In this document: positions 17,040 through 26,475 of the stretch, piece by piece
Position numbering within the stretch: position 1 is the stretch's first letter
Layout: every line of letters begins with the position of its first letter
From: Chitinivibrionales bacterium
GTDB lineage: Bacteria; Fibrobacterota; Chitinivibrionia; Chitinivibrionales; JANQEN01
DNA length: 64,000 nt
Assembly: GCA_028278335.1 (NCBI GenBank)
Contig: JANQEN010000217.1
Coordinates: 1-64,000 of the forward strand
Reading direction: 5' to 3'
Notes under the pieces: model-generated
Database searches by the model: none
Told to the model about the DNA's origin: nothing
The model's input: the letters and a program-made list of their open reading frames with translations, nothing else
Position numbers and translations under genes: made by a program

Positions 17040-18008
17040 ATGTTAAAATTTGTAATTGCTTTAGTCTTCATAATGAATGCAGCAATTTTTGCTGATCCAA
17101 GCAAAGCTGATCTTAGGTCTCAACAGAAGGCCATGCATAGAGCCTATTTCAGGAAAGAATATAAAAAATTCATTAAGTTCATGCCTGATTGGTTAATCTT
17201 GGGAATGGGAGGAAAAGATAAAGCTTTAAAAGTGGTAGCAAAGGATCCGCTGGGTGGAATTGGCAAATTTATTGAAGTAAAAATTTTAAAAATTAGTGAA
17301 ATTGTTGAAGAAGTCAATTGCTATGCAGCGTTTTCAGAGATTAGAACGTATTACGATTTTATGGGAGACACTGTTGAGCAGGATTCTTATGATATTGCTA
17401 TATTAGATAAAAATGAGGATAGTTGGAAATTTATTTCATCTCAGAATTCTGAACATCAGATACAGTATATTAAAGAGAAGTTTCCAAACCTACTAGCAAA
17501 AGTTGGCCTTCCAAAACACAAAATTAATAAAACCGCAGCCCATCATAACCAAGCTATCTCTTGGAAGAAATATAGTTTTATCGAAGATAAGTTTAGCATT
17601 AATTTCCCATTTCAACCAGTTTTAACAACTCAAGAGAAAAAAAATAAAAATAGTATAATTCAATTTAAATATTACTTAGCAAAAACATCGGATAGAGCAT
17701 ATAGCGTAAGTGTAACAAAAAACAAAAACGATAATATTAAATCAGGTAGAATAAATTTTAAAGAGATACGGAATAATTTTTTGAAAAGATCTATTGGCTC
17801 CAAATTAGTTCTGTGGAAAGATACTTTAGAAAATAGGATTCTTTTTAAAGAGTATAAGATCCAAATAAATAAAAAAACTTTGTTGTTTGGAAGAATGTGT
17901 TTTATTAATAGTATCTTATATAATATTGGGATGGAAAGCATAATAAATAGGAACTATAATCAGGATGTCGAGTTTTTAAATTCATTCTCAGTTTTAAATG
18001 GAATCTAA
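17040..18008 (+). CDS. Secreted hypothetical protein (322 aa), AT-rich gene
   Basis: ATG 17040 is chosen over TTG 17001 because AGGGG lies at good spacing before it and it starts a signal peptide (M-L-K-F-V-I-A-L...F-A-D). The mature protein is Lys/Ile/Asn-rich with an N-terminal helical part and a C-terminal half starting near residue 180 (F-S-I-N-F-P-F-Q-P, Y-Y-L-A-K-T) that resembles the beta-rich fold of small secreted proteins. Base composition is far more AT-rich than the neighbouring genes, hinting at later acquisition. No function is recognised. Confidence 0.65.
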   Translation: MLKFVIALVFIMNAAIFADPSKADLRSQQKAMHRAYFRKEYKKFIKFMPDWLILGMGGKDKALKVVAKDPLGGIGKFIEVKILKISEIVEEVNCYAAFSEIRTYYDFMGDTVEQDSYDIAILDKNEDSWKFISSQNSEHQIQYIKEKFPNLLAKVGLPKHKINKTAAHHNQAISWKKYSFIEDKFSINFPFQPVLTTQEKKNKNSIIQFKYYLAKTSDRAYSVSVTKNKNDNIKSGRINFKEIRNNFLKRSIGSKLVLWKDTLENRILFKEYKIQINKKTLLFGRMCFINSILYNIGMESIINRNYNQDVEFLNSFSVLNGI

Positions 18009-18174
18009 ATTTTGTAGGTATTAATTTACTTGTTGCGACACCTTAATCAGATTAAATCCAATTCAACAATGGGTGACCAGGGTAAAAAATGTTTGTATGG
18101 CATTGTTCTCTGAACAGTAGTTCTTAGCACTTTTATATTTAAATTAAGAAGCTGCTGGCCCAAAAAAAACAGAA

Positions 18175-19299
18175 TTACTTTCTCAAAGTATCAAGATACA
18201 GCTTTGTCTTTTTTTCAACAAGAGTGTAGGCTATAAGAGCGATTATGCAACAAAAGGGTATGCCCAATAGCCAAAAATAAGTTGATTTAAAGGGAAAGTT
18301 ACCATTAAGAATTAATTGAATAATTATATAAAAGAGATAAATTGATGCTATATGAGTTGCATATAAGGAATAACTAAATTTACCAATCCAAGACAAAAGT
18401 TTAATCTTAATTTTGTGTGTATGAAAGTTTACAACACAAATAATGGTTATGATGGAAGTAATTAATGCTGACAAACGGGTGATTTCAGAATATTTATATC
18501 GTAGAAAAATAATTAACCCTAAAAGACCTAATAAAGAAAGACATAAAACGACTTTTTTCATATGAACCCATTTGCATACAGTATCCCAATTCTTTAATGC
18601 TAAAATGCCAATGATAAAATAGAGATTAAATCCCATAAAATATGCAGATACAATATTTTCAACTGCGTGAAGTTGGCCATACACAATCCAACCTATTATG
18701 TAGAGTACCAATGAAATCACAACAGACATCTTAAAACGCAGAAGTAAAAGAGGAGATAAAAAATAGAAAATTACTTCATGGGTTAAAGACCAAAATTGTC
18801 CCACCAATGGTCCCCTAGTAATATAAAGTAAATTAGACACGACTATTTTAACGTTTAAGAAATTATCAGATCCATAGAGCCTTTTTAACAGGTATCCACT
18901 TTTTTGGTCTTTAAAGACATCGGGAATAAATAATACTAAAAGTAAATGAACTGCAATTGCCCATACCAAGGCTAAAATATAGGGAGGGTACAACCTAACA
19001 AGCCGTCTAAAATAAAATCCCTTTAGTGGAGGTTTATTTCGTAAACTGTAGGCTATAGAAAAACCGGATAAAACAAAAAAGAATATGACAAATTCTCCAC
19101 CATATCTGGTTAAATAAAGAGACGCCATTTTTAGATAGTCAAAAACACTCCATGCTTGTCTTGGATACATAGTAGAATATTCAAGAATACCAATAAACAA
19201 GAGTGCCCGACAGTGACCAATGGTAACACTTAATGAGGCAAATCCGCGTAAAGAATCGAGGATGGAAAAATCTAATTTGTTACTTGTTTTTGTTTTCAT
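18175..19299 (-). CDS. Acyltransferase 3 family membrane protein (OafA/YrhL-like)
   Basis: 374 residues with about ten hydrophobic helices. The N-terminal L-D-S-L-R-G-F-A-S...G-H-C-R-A places the family's catalytic histidine in the first helix pair, and F-Y-F-R-R-L-V-R-L-Y-P-P-Y is the second conserved block. Members move acetyl or other acyl groups onto sugars of polysaccharide, LPS or peptidoglycan at the inner membrane. Substrate unknown; there is no sugar operon beside it. The gene is AT-rich like its neighbour and stands alone. Confidence 0.85.
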   Translation of the reverse strand: MKTKTSNKLDFSILDSLRGFASLSVTIGHCRALLFIGILEYSTMYPRQAWSVFDYLKMASLYLTRYGGEFVIFFFVLSGFSIAYSLRNKPPLKGFYFRRLVRLYPPYILALVWAIAVHLLLVLFIPDVFKDQKSGYLLKRLYGSDNFLNVKIVVSNLLYITRGPLVGQFWSLTHEVIFYFLSPLLLLRFKMSVVISLVLYIIGWIVYGQLHAVENIVSAYFMGFNLYFIIGILALKNWDTVCKWVHMKKVVLCLSLLGLLGLIIFLRYKYSEITRLSALITSIITIICVVNFHTHKIKIKLLSWIGKFSYSLYATHIASIYLFYIIIQLILNGNFPFKSTYFWLLGIPFCCIIALIAYTLVEKKTKLYLDTLRK

Positions 19300-19450
19300 A
19301 AATTTAAAGCATAACTCGCTCGGAAAAATAGTGTATACCTATCTATTATAAAATTAATCGCACAAAAATTCCCTTCTAAAAGAATAATTGAATTACCCCA
19401 CATATCCGTATATAATTAAGGAGGGTAAAAACACAGTAAGGATTAGAATA

Positions 19451-21127
19451 ATGCCGGGTTTACGATCACAGTTGCTTAAAATTCAACGCTCTGTATTTAA
19501 TAGAAATCTGCGGCGTATCAAAGAGATGCTTGCCTATGATGCACATCTGCAGCGTTACTCAAAGCAGTATTATCGCAATTTGCGACACTACGATTCTGTG
19601 TCGACCAAGGCAGACCTTATCCGGCGGATTATTACCAGTGATGTGGTGTATCATGGGGATTATCACACCTTAAAACAGTCGCAACGGTCAGTGCTTCGCA
19701 TACTTCGTGAGATTGTTGAAAAGCGGCCGGTGATTCTCTGCTTGGAGATGTTTCATGGAGTGGATCAGCGTTTTTTAGATCAGTATATGTACAAGGAGAT
19801 CACCCGAAAAGAGTTTCATAAAAAGATCAATTACTCGAAAACTTGGGGTTTTAAATGGGAGCATTGGAAACCGGTCATTGATATGTGCAAAAAGAGAAAG
19901 ATTCCTGTGTATGGAATCAACTCTACCTCAACCAGAGATTCTTTAAAAAATCGAGATGTATACTCCTCAAAAATAATTGGGCGATTGATAATCCGGCACC
20001 CTGATGCCTTGGTATATGTGGTGGATGGCGATTATCATATTGCGCCAAGCCATCTGCCATCGCAGGTAGATAAAAAACTTGCCGAGTTTGATATTGAGGT
20101 AAAGCGAACCATTATATATCAAAATTCAGCCAATCTGTATTGGCAGCTTGCCCATGATCGAAAAGAGGATGCCTCAATTGTGCAGGTAAATGAGGAGAGT
20201 TTTTGCCTCATGAATACTACTCCGGCAAATAAGCTGCAATCTTACCTCAACTGGCTCGACTACTCTGATGATGCCTATCATCCGGTTCAGGAGGAGTGGG
20301 AGGATTCACCTCAGCAAACAGGAAGTACTTCGGTTCCTGAGATGGTACGAAGGATCTGCAATATTTTGGAGTTACCCTATCCTGAGGAGGAGATACAGAA
20401 TTTAGAGGTCTATTACGGTTCCAATCTTGAGTTTATGGGTATACTCAACAAAAGGCCCGAGCTTGCTACGCTAATCCCTCTGGTAAAGCAAAAGATAAAG
20501 CGAAGTGAAGGTTTTTTTATTGAATACTTCCGGGATGGTATTGATGCCTATCTTATCTATTTACCTACCTCGAGCATCAACATAGCAGCGGAAGAGGCAA
20601 CTCATTTTCTTAATGCTCTTCTGCGGCGGCGGCAGCATGGAAAGTCAAAACCCTTTGATCAATTTTATTCTATGGTCATGACCGAGGCTATTGGATTCTT
20701 TGGCTCGAAGCTTATCAATGATCGGCGGAAGGTGCAGACCAGGCATGCCTGTAGAAAATTCATGGGCTCCTTTAAAACAAAAAAGCCAAACAGAGAGGAG
20801 CGGGAAAAGATCGATCTCTGCTCGCTTATCCTTAAACACCGCTATCTGGAAAACATCTCAAAAAAACCCCATGACTTTACAAAGAAATTTAGTGACCTTT
20901 ACAAAACGCGCTCCCCAATACGGGGGACTCTGGCAACTCAGTTAGGGTATATGTTAGGTGATAAACTCTTTTATGCAGTAAAGAAGCGACGCTTTCCCTT
21001 AAAGGAGATTATCGATCTCTTTAATGATCCCTTTGACAAACCCTTGAGTGCCTTTACCACCTATATGGATATTTCTACTCGCCTAGCTCGCTTGCGAGGG
21101 CAAAAGAAGAGTCAGCCTCACTTATAG
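19451..21127 (+). CDS. ChaN/EreA-like (haem-binding uptake superfamily) protein with long C-terminal extension
   Basis: 558 residues from ATG 19451 with AAGGA upstream; a TTG start 63 bases earlier is less likely. Residues about 55-230 match the ChaN-like fold: V-Y-H-G-D-Y-H-T-L near the start, I-L-C-L-E-M-F-H-G, then V-Y-V-V-D-G-D-Y-H-I-A near the end of the domain. The Asp/His pairs are the expected metal or haem/catalytic sites. No signal peptide is seen. The C-terminal 330 residues (Arg/Lys-rich, helical) match nothing I recognise. It stands alone, convergent with the SUMF1 gene. Confidence 0.65.
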   Translation: MPGLRSQLLKIQRSVFNRNLRRIKEMLAYDAHLQRYSKQYYRNLRHYDSVSTKADLIRRIITSDVVYHGDYHTLKQSQRSVLRILREIVEKRPVILCLEMFHGVDQRFLDQYMYKEITRKEFHKKINYSKTWGFKWEHWKPVIDMCKKRKIPVYGINSTSTRDSLKNRDVYSSKIIGRLIIRHPDALVYVVDGDYHIAPSHLPSQVDKKLAEFDIEVKRTIIYQNSANLYWQLAHDRKEDASIVQVNEESFCLMNTTPANKLQSYLNWLDYSDDAYHPVQEEWEDSPQQTGSTSVPEMVRRICNILELPYPEEEIQNLEVYYGSNLEFMGILNKRPELATLIPLVKQKIKRSEGFFIEYFRDGIDAYLIYLPTSSINIAAEEATHFLNALLRRRQHGKSKPFDQFYSMVMTEAIGFFGSKLINDRRKVQTRHACRKFMGSFKTKKPNREEREKIDLCSLILKHRYLENISKKPHDFTKKFSDLYKTRSPIRGTLATQLGYMLGDKLFYAVKKRRFPLKEIIDLFNDPFDKPLSAFTTYMDISTRLARLRGQKKSQPHL

Positions 21128-22891
21128 CTAAGGTCCAGCTTTTCTCACCACGCGGAAGCCACAATCCGCATAGGAATTACTTTCAGAAAGATGTCGCCAA
21201 GAACTGGTGCAGAGCTTTTTAAAGTTTAGGTAACTGCCACCGCGAAGCACATGTTTTAAACCAAAGTCAATTCCTGTTGGGTTAATAGCAAGGCCACTCT
21301 GTAGACTTTGCATATAGTAAAGCGAGAGTGTGTCCGCTGTGGTGGTGTCACTTTTATCATTACACCACTCCATGATATTTCCCGAAAGGGCATAGAAACC
21401 ATTAATTGTTGGCGGGGTGGTAACAACTTTCAATACAGAAGAACCTTGACCGGTATTATGGTTGAACTGTGTTTCAACACTGTTGTATCCCCAAGGATAC
21501 CGTCGCTTCCGGCTCCAATTGTTTAAGTATGATCCTGATTGAGCATACTCATACTCTGCTTCAGTTGGTAGACGATAGCCAGATTTTGCAAAGTCGCAGA
21601 CAAGGCTGTCGTTGTAACAGGACTCCTTTGAGTCAATAGTTGAGAGATAGTTGCAGAACCGAGCTGCTCCAACCCAATACACACCAGCTGTAGGTAAGTT
21701 TAAAGATGTTACTCTACATTTATACAGGCTATCAAGAGTGTCGCGATAGATTGGTTGACCAGGTATTCTAAGATTGATAAGCGTATCCACAAGCGAATCG
21801 GGTGCTCTTTTAAGGAGCACCTTTTCAATGGTGTCGGTAGTTGAATCCACATACAGGTGGATAGCCAATGTGTCAAGGGAGTTGAGAAACGCTACATATT
21901 GACTGTTAGAAATCTCCTGTCTTCCCAGATAAAAGGAGGAGAGAAATACCTCATGAACTGGTTTTCCCGGACCATTGACTTGTCCTCTTGTTGTTTGTTT
22001 ATCTTGCCATATATCGCCCATAGCAAAGAGTCCACCTCGAATACCGAGCAATTCGTAATTACTACTTGTCGCTATAGAGATCGGTGGCATGGTGTCAAAG
22101 GTTGATAGGTAGGCATGGGGAAGTACAAAGGTGCTGTCATATCCTCCTAAACTGTCAAGTGTTGTTGGGTCGCTATAGATCCAGGTCGAACAGGGATAGG
22201 GTGCGCCTTTGCTCACACGAGCTGTTGTGGATATACTGATCTTATAAGCACGGTTCTTTTGTGCCGGTATAAGGGCGACCGAGTCAGTAGCAGCTGCGGA
22301 TAAAGAGTCGATGGTAGTGCCAACTGAATCTCTAAGAAATATCAGGTAGGAGAGGACCTCTAAGCTGTCATAGGGGTACCAACTGACCATCGCATTGAAC
22401 CCATCGTAGGAGATACTTTTAAGCTTAGGAGGTTTTGGCTGCCATAAACGGGCTGGCTGGTAGATGTTGGGGCGGTTGCTATAGAGGGTGTCCGTAACAG
22501 CACCACTGGTTGGATCAACCAGAATTTTAAAGGCTGCATAGTTGACCCAATAGGTTTGGTTTATGGTAAGTCCCTCAAAGATGTAAGTGGTGTCTTTTGT
22601 GATAAAGACATCGATGTAATTCTGGGCCCCATCATAGAGATAGATAAGGTACTTAATCGTGTCTGGTGATGTGTGAGCAACCGGGGACCACTGTGCACGA
22701 AATCGACCGGAAAGAGTGGAATCTGCTCCAGTATCAATAATGCGCACCGAGTCAACCCGCAGGTTTGTTGGTGCAGAAATAGTGTCCGGCACAGGATCTG
22801 GCGGAATATCAGGAAAATCATCTTCGGTACAGAAGAAGTAGGTTGCAGCAAGTGCCAGCAATAACCAGAGAGGGAGTAATTTTTTAATCAT
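21128..22891 (-). CDS. Secreted FN3 plus SUMF1 (FGE-like) domain protein
   Basis: 587 residues from ATG 22891, chosen over 22921 because it starts a signal peptide (M-I-K-K-L-L-P-L-W) ending at F-F-C-T; the Cys may carry lipid. One or two fibronectin type III-like domains cover about 40-250 (A-P-T-N-L-R-V, P-P-K-L-K-S-I-S-Y). The SUMF1 domain covers about 285-587 (G-G-L-F-A-M-G-D, G-Y-R-L-P-T-E-A-E-Y-E-Y, L-S-G-N-I-M-E-W, L-R-G-G-S-Y, C-G-F-R-V-V-R). Only one of the two FGE active-site cysteines is present, so formylglycine synthesis is unlikely. Same architecture as the 10.6-11.8 kb gene. Confidence 0.8.
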   Translation of the reverse strand: MIKKLLPLWLLLALAATYFFCTEDDFPDIPPDPVPDTISAPTNLRVDSVRIIDTGADSTLSGRFRAQWSPVAHTSPDTIKYLIYLYDGAQNYIDVFITKDTTYIFEGLTINQTYWVNYAAFKILVDPTSGAVTDTLYSNRPNIYQPARLWQPKPPKLKSISYDGFNAMVSWYPYDSLEVLSYLIFLRDSVGTTIDSLSAAATDSVALIPAQKNRAYKISISTTARVSKGAPYPCSTWIYSDPTTLDSLGGYDSTFVLPHAYLSTFDTMPPISIATSSNYELLGIRGGLFAMGDIWQDKQTTRGQVNGPGKPVHEVFLSSFYLGRQEISNSQYVAFLNSLDTLAIHLYVDSTTDTIEKVLLKRAPDSLVDTLINLRIPGQPIYRDTLDSLYKCRVTSLNLPTAGVYWVGAARFCNYLSTIDSKESCYNDSLVCDFAKSGYRLPTEAEYEYAQSGSYLNNWSRKRRYPWGYNSVETQFNHNTGQGSSVLKVVTTPPTINGFYALSGNIMEWCNDKSDTTTADTLSLYYMQSLQSGLAINPTGIDFGLKHVLRGGSYLNFKKLCTSSWRHLSESNSYADCGFRVVRKAGP

Positions 22892-22979
22892 TGTTTGTGT
22901 ATTGTATTGAGGATCTGTCATATCTATATATTCGGTTATTAAAATAAATTATTGAGGGTGGTGGTATGATTATATCAAT

Positions 22980-23158
22980 CTATTATTCAATTAATATAAT
23001 ACTTTAAGAAAATAATCCGGGGGGAAGTCCCCCCGCATCAAGCTTCCTTCGCACCTTTGAACTGTTTGCATCCACAAACTCAGTTTCGCCTAGCCGGCGA
23101 ACCAGTGTTTGCGGGCAAACAGTAACGCATGTGCTCAGGTGATCTTGATGGCTCCCCC
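22980..23158. repeat. Long imperfect palindromic intergenic element
   Basis: Within the gene-free 22922-23299 stretch, nested inverted repeats pair across about 150 bases: CATCAAG with CTTGATG, ACTGTTTGC with GCAAACAGT, and an inner arm ending CGCC/GGCG around the centre near 23093. The outside is marked by G-rich (about 23020) and C-rich (about 23155) tracts followed by T7. The form is that of a MITE-like or structured transcription-end element placed downstream of the FabD gene. Confidence 0.55.
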
Positions 23159-23177
23159 TTTTTTTATTCGATATTTA

Positions 23178-23207
23178 GTCATTGCGAGCGTCGCGTGGCA
23201 ATCTCAT
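23178..23207. repeat. Short REP-like palindrome
   Basis: Sequence around ATTGCGAGCG...GGCAATCTCAT has inverted ATTGC/GCAAT ends and resembles the widespread short GCGAG-type intergenic palindromes. Single copy here. Confidence 0.4.
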
Positions 23208-23299
23208 GATAATAAATAATAATGGTTGATACATTATGTTTACAATGATACTGGTAAGACTTTGGTAGAAAGGTGAAAGTAAAATCAAGTTATTTGATT

Positions 23300-24247
23300 T
23301 TAGTTCTCTTTTAATAACGACTCTTTTGCCTTTTCAATACCTTGGAGGTTGTTGATGTTGAATACCGGGGTAGAGCGGGCAAAGCCATTGACGCGAATCA
23401 AACCGGAGAGGACACGACCTGGGCCAATTTCAAAGAAGGTGTCTATTTCCATAGCTTTACAGGTTTCCATACACTCACGCCAAAATACAGGACTGGTGAG
23501 TTGATAGGTAACAAGATGCTTTATAGTTGTCGGGTGCTTTTCTGGCTTGGTGGTTGCATTGAGGATCAGGGTTGTGTGTGGTTTGTTGAATGTTTTTAAA
23601 TCAATCCAGGATTCAAAGGCTTCCCGAGCTGATGTAATAAAGTGGCTGTGCCAAGGGCCGGAGACCACAATTTCCCGGCATTTGCCCCGCTCCTCCTGCT
23701 TGACACGCTGAACAAAGCGGTCAAGGGTATCTCTACTCCCAGAGAGCACGATTTGATTCGGTGCGTTATCATTGGCAAGAGAGATATGGTCAGGTTCGTT
23801 TAACTCATCGAGGATCTCCTCGACCCGTTCAAGCGGTACAAAGAGGACCGCCATCATTGTGCCATCACAGCGACTGGCTGCCTCATCCATATGTTTTCCC
23901 CGAAAGGCGGCCATAGTTATGGCCATGCGATCATCCACCACACCAGCAGCAGCAAGAGCGGTTATCTCTCCTAAGGAGTGTCCCATCACCACATCAGCTC
24001 TAATGTCGGCCTCGCGTAGATGTCGATGGTACCCAAGGGAAACCGCACAGAGTAAGGGCTGTAGATATTGTGCCTTTAATAGCTCCTTTTCAGGACCCCG
24101 TAAACAGAGCTGTTCCAAATCCTTTTGGGTGTACTCGCTGGCATAGGCAATCAACTCCCGAAAGTAATTATCCGTTTTAAAGAGATCCTTGGCCATGCCG
24201 ATCTCCTGTGAGCCTTGTCCTGGGAAAAGAAATGCTATTTTTGCCAT
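23300..24247 (-). CDS. fabD: Malonyl-CoA:ACP transacylase
   Basis: 315 residues from ATG 24247 (a longer frame would overlap fabG). It loads malonyl units onto an acyl carrier protein. The N-terminus A-F-L-F-P-G-Q-G-S-Q, catalytic S91 in G-H-S-L-G-E, and the later G-P-W-H-S-H-F with the catalytic His are all present. It ends the 30.2-23.3 kb operon, 13 bases after fabG, and presumably feeds the ACP and ketosynthases encoded upstream. It may also serve housekeeping fatty acid synthesis. Confidence 0.9.
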   Translation of the reverse strand: MAKIAFLFPGQGSQEIGMAKDLFKTDNYFRELIAYASEYTQKDLEQLCLRGPEKELLKAQYLQPLLCAVSLGYHRHLREADIRADVVMGHSLGEITALAAAGVVDDRMAITMAAFRGKHMDEAASRCDGTMMAVLFVPLERVEEILDELNEPDHISLANDNAPNQIVLSGSRDTLDRFVQRVKQEERGKCREIVVSGPWHSHFITSAREAFESWIDLKTFNKPHTTLILNATTKPEKHPTTIKHLVTYQLTSPVFWRECMETCKAMEIDTFFEIGPGRVLSGLIRVNGFARSTPVFNINNLQGIEKAKESLLKEN

Positions 24248-24260
24248 GTAATGATCTTTC

Positions 24261-24998
24261 TTAAGAAACGGTGGCTGTAAGACCACCATCAACGATAATT
24301 TCTTGGCCTACAACATAGGAGGCCTGGTCCGAGGCTAAAAAGGTTACCACCTTTGCAACCTCCTCTGGCGTGCCAAAGCGCTTGAGCAAAATACGCTCTT
24401 TATTATCCCGCTTTACTTGCCTGGGCATGACTGCTGTCATGTCCGTATCAATAAAGCCTGGTACCACCGCATTGACCCGTATTCCCTTGGGGCCAAATTC
24501 TGCAGCAAGGGCACGGGTAAAGGCCAAGAGTGCACCCTTTGATGCGGCATAGTTTGTTTGACCACCCACGCCAATTAGACCAGCAATAGAGGCCACATTG
24601 ACGATGGCCCCTTTCTGTGCAGTTAACATGGGACGACTTACCGCTCTAACCCAGCGAAAGACGCCATTAATGTTGGTGTCTAATACTTTATCCCACTCTT
24701 CAAAGGGCATCAACATGAGAAACATGTCTGCGGTTATGCCAGCGTTGTTTATCAACACATCAATGGTATTTGCTTCATTAAGGATTGCGCTAAGCGTGGT
24801 GTCAATAGCTTTGGGGTCCCTCTGAGAGCATTTAAAAGCGGTGGCATCACACTCCTTCGCCAAGGAACGTGCCTCTTCTTCATGGTTGTTGAAAGTAAAA
24901 TAGACTCGATCACCGGCAGCACAAAATTCCTTAACAATAGCCCGACCGATACCGCGGGACCCTCCGGTGACAATGATATTTCTTTTTGTTGATTCCAT
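24261..24998 (-). CDS. fabG: 3-oxoacyl-ACP reductase
   Basis: 245-residue short-chain dehydrogenase. It has T-G-G-S-R-G-I-G for NADPH binding (about 11-18), N-N-A-G (about 84-87), the catalytic S in N-V-A-S-I-A-G-L, and Y-A-A-S-K. The role is reduction of the beta-keto group made by the ketosynthase. It sits nine bases after the GcvT-like gene and 13 before fabD, so it belongs to the dedicated operon. No dehydratase or enoyl reductase accompanies it. Confidence 0.9.
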   Translation of the reverse strand: MESTKRNIIVTGGSRGIGRAIVKEFCAAGDRVYFTFNNHEEEARSLAKECDATAFKCSQRDPKAIDTTLSAILNEANTIDVLINNAGITADMFLMLMPFEEWDKVLDTNINGVFRWVRAVSRPMLTAQKGAIVNVASIAGLIGVGGQTNYAASKGALLAFTRALAAEFGPKGIRVNAVVPGFIDTDMTAVMPRQVKRDNKERILLKRFGTPEEVAKVVTFLASDQASYVVGQEIIVDGGLTATVS

Positions 24999-25006
24999 AG
25001 AGTGGT

Positions 25007-26113
25007 TTAGAGCTCGTCCAGTTTGACACTCAAGCTTTTAGGCATGATTGGTGGCATTGAAATGGTTGTAACCTGATCATCCGACCCTTCAACAGTAAAT
25101 GTTAAGCCGGCATAGGCAAGATCAACAGAAAAGAGGGCCAGCCCAATTTTTCGATTAAGAATAGGAGAATAACAGACAGCCTCCACTGTGGCAACAGATT
25201 TGCCTTCATACATAATATGTGCTCCTTCAGTAAAGGAGTCACAATCACCAAGAGCACTGACACCAATTATCTTTTTTGTCAATCCCTCTTCACGTCGCTT
25301 TTGTATTGCCTCTTGACCGATATAGGAGTCCTTGTCAAAATCGATCATCCATTGGAGCCCTAAAGAGAGAGGGTCCTTTACGTGCATACCTTCGGCAAAG
25401 ATATTAAAGAAGCGTCCCTCTAAACGGAGATCGTTATGAATAGCAACACCACAGAGACCACCCTTATGTTTTTTTGCAGCCTCTAAAAGGGTGGAAAAAA
25501 GTTTCTCTCCCAGCTCTTTGGGGGCCATAATCAGGTAGCCAAACTCCGAGGTTTTGCCAGCCCGAAATAGATGAATTTCTGTGTCCTCAAAGGGATACAT
25601 CTCAATAGAGAGATAGGGAAGACCCAATACATCAGTCCCAAAAACTTCCTTGGCAACACTCCAAGCTTTAAAGCCATCTATACTTATGACAATCTGCTCA
25701 TCAGTAACATTTTTACACTCTGCTTCAGCAGCACCCTGTGAATCTAAAATTTGTTGAAGAGTAGCATCGTCAACAATGCTTTCACAGAGAAGCACATACT
25801 CTTCATCATTATTGGCGATAAAACAGTCTGCTACTATCTGCCCATCGTCATTGGCTAAAAAGGTATGTAAGACTCTGCCAAAACGGGTTTTTGCCACATT
25901 TCCAGCCACAAGTCCGTCTAAAAAGTCCAATGCTGTTTCTTCTGGAATCACATACTTTTGCATAAAGGAGAAGTCTGTGATGCCAACAGAGTCTCGTATA
26001 TATCCATACTCTTTATCATTATCATGGGTGAGTAAAGGAATTTCGATGCCGAAACGATCACCAAAGGTGACGTTGTTCGCTTCTAAGTTATTTTTTAAGG
26101 GTACTGTTCTCAT
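25007..26113 (-). CDS. GcvT/aminomethyltransferase-family folate-binding protein
   Basis: 368 residues in the GcvT/YgfZ superfamily, which binds tetrahydrofolate. The key aspartate is kept in G-Q-I-V-A-D-C-F, and T-S-E-F-G-Y-L and L-R-L-E-G match the family's later motifs. No other glycine-cleavage gene (gcvH, gcvP) is near. It overlaps the ACP gene by four bases, so it is a true operon member. Together with the radical SAM domain this suggests one-carbon chemistry (methyl or methylene transfer) on an ACP-bound chain, which is inference. A YgfZ-like iron-sulfur repair role for the radical SAM cluster is an alternative. Confidence 0.75.
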   Translation of the reverse strand: MRTVPLKNNLEANNVTFGDRFGIEIPLLTHDNDKEYGYIRDSVGITDFSFMQKYVIPEETALDFLDGLVAGNVAKTRFGRVLHTFLANDDGQIVADCFIANNDEEYVLLCESIVDDATLQQILDSQGAAEAECKNVTDEQIVISIDGFKAWSVAKEVFGTDVLGLPYLSIEMYPFEDTEIHLFRAGKTSEFGYLIMAPKELGEKLFSTLLEAAKKHKGGLCGVAIHNDLRLEGRFFNIFAEGMHVKDPLSLGLQWMIDFDKDSYIGQEAIQKRREEGLTKKIIGVSALGDCDSFTEGAHIMYEGKSVATVEAVCYSPILNRKIGLALFSVDLAYAGLTFTVEGSDDQVTTISMPPIMPKSLSVKLDEL

Positions 26114-26406
26114 GCTGCTTCCCCCTGTTTATCTTGCTCTGAGATAATAAAATCAACAATTGTGTTGATTGAACGAAGCACAGAGGTATTGTTGTCGGGG
26201 ATTTTGATGTTAAAGGCATTTTCAACACAGAGTACAATCTCTAAAACGTCCAATGAGTCTAATCCAAGTCCCGCTCCAATGAGGGAGACATCTTCGTGGA
26301 GATCCTCTGCAGTATAAGGAAGGTTGAGACGGTTGATCAGATCCTCTTTAAAGGTCGTGATTACCGCTTTTCGTCTTTCAATGATCCGTTGTATATCTTC
26401 TGGCAT
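26110..26406 (-). CDS. Acyl carrier protein
   Basis: 98 residues. The phosphopantetheine site is S51 in G-L-D-S-L-D-V-L-E-I-V, within an acidic four-helix fold. The protein is slightly longer than FabF-pathway ACPs, with about 20 extra N-terminal residues. Located 69 bases after the fusion gene and overlapping the GcvT-like gene, it is probably the dedicated carrier for the ketosynthase pair. Confidence 0.9.
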   Translation of the reverse strand: MPEDIQRIIERRKAVITTFKEDLINRLNLPYTAEDLHEDVSLIGAGLGLDSLDVLEIVLCVENAFNIKIPDNNTSVLRSINTIVDFIISEQDKQGEAA

Positions 26407-26475
26407 GGCATCAACTTCTTATGGCTTAGCTAAAAATTTGAATTCAGAAAAGGAAAACGGAGTAAAAATAATATC

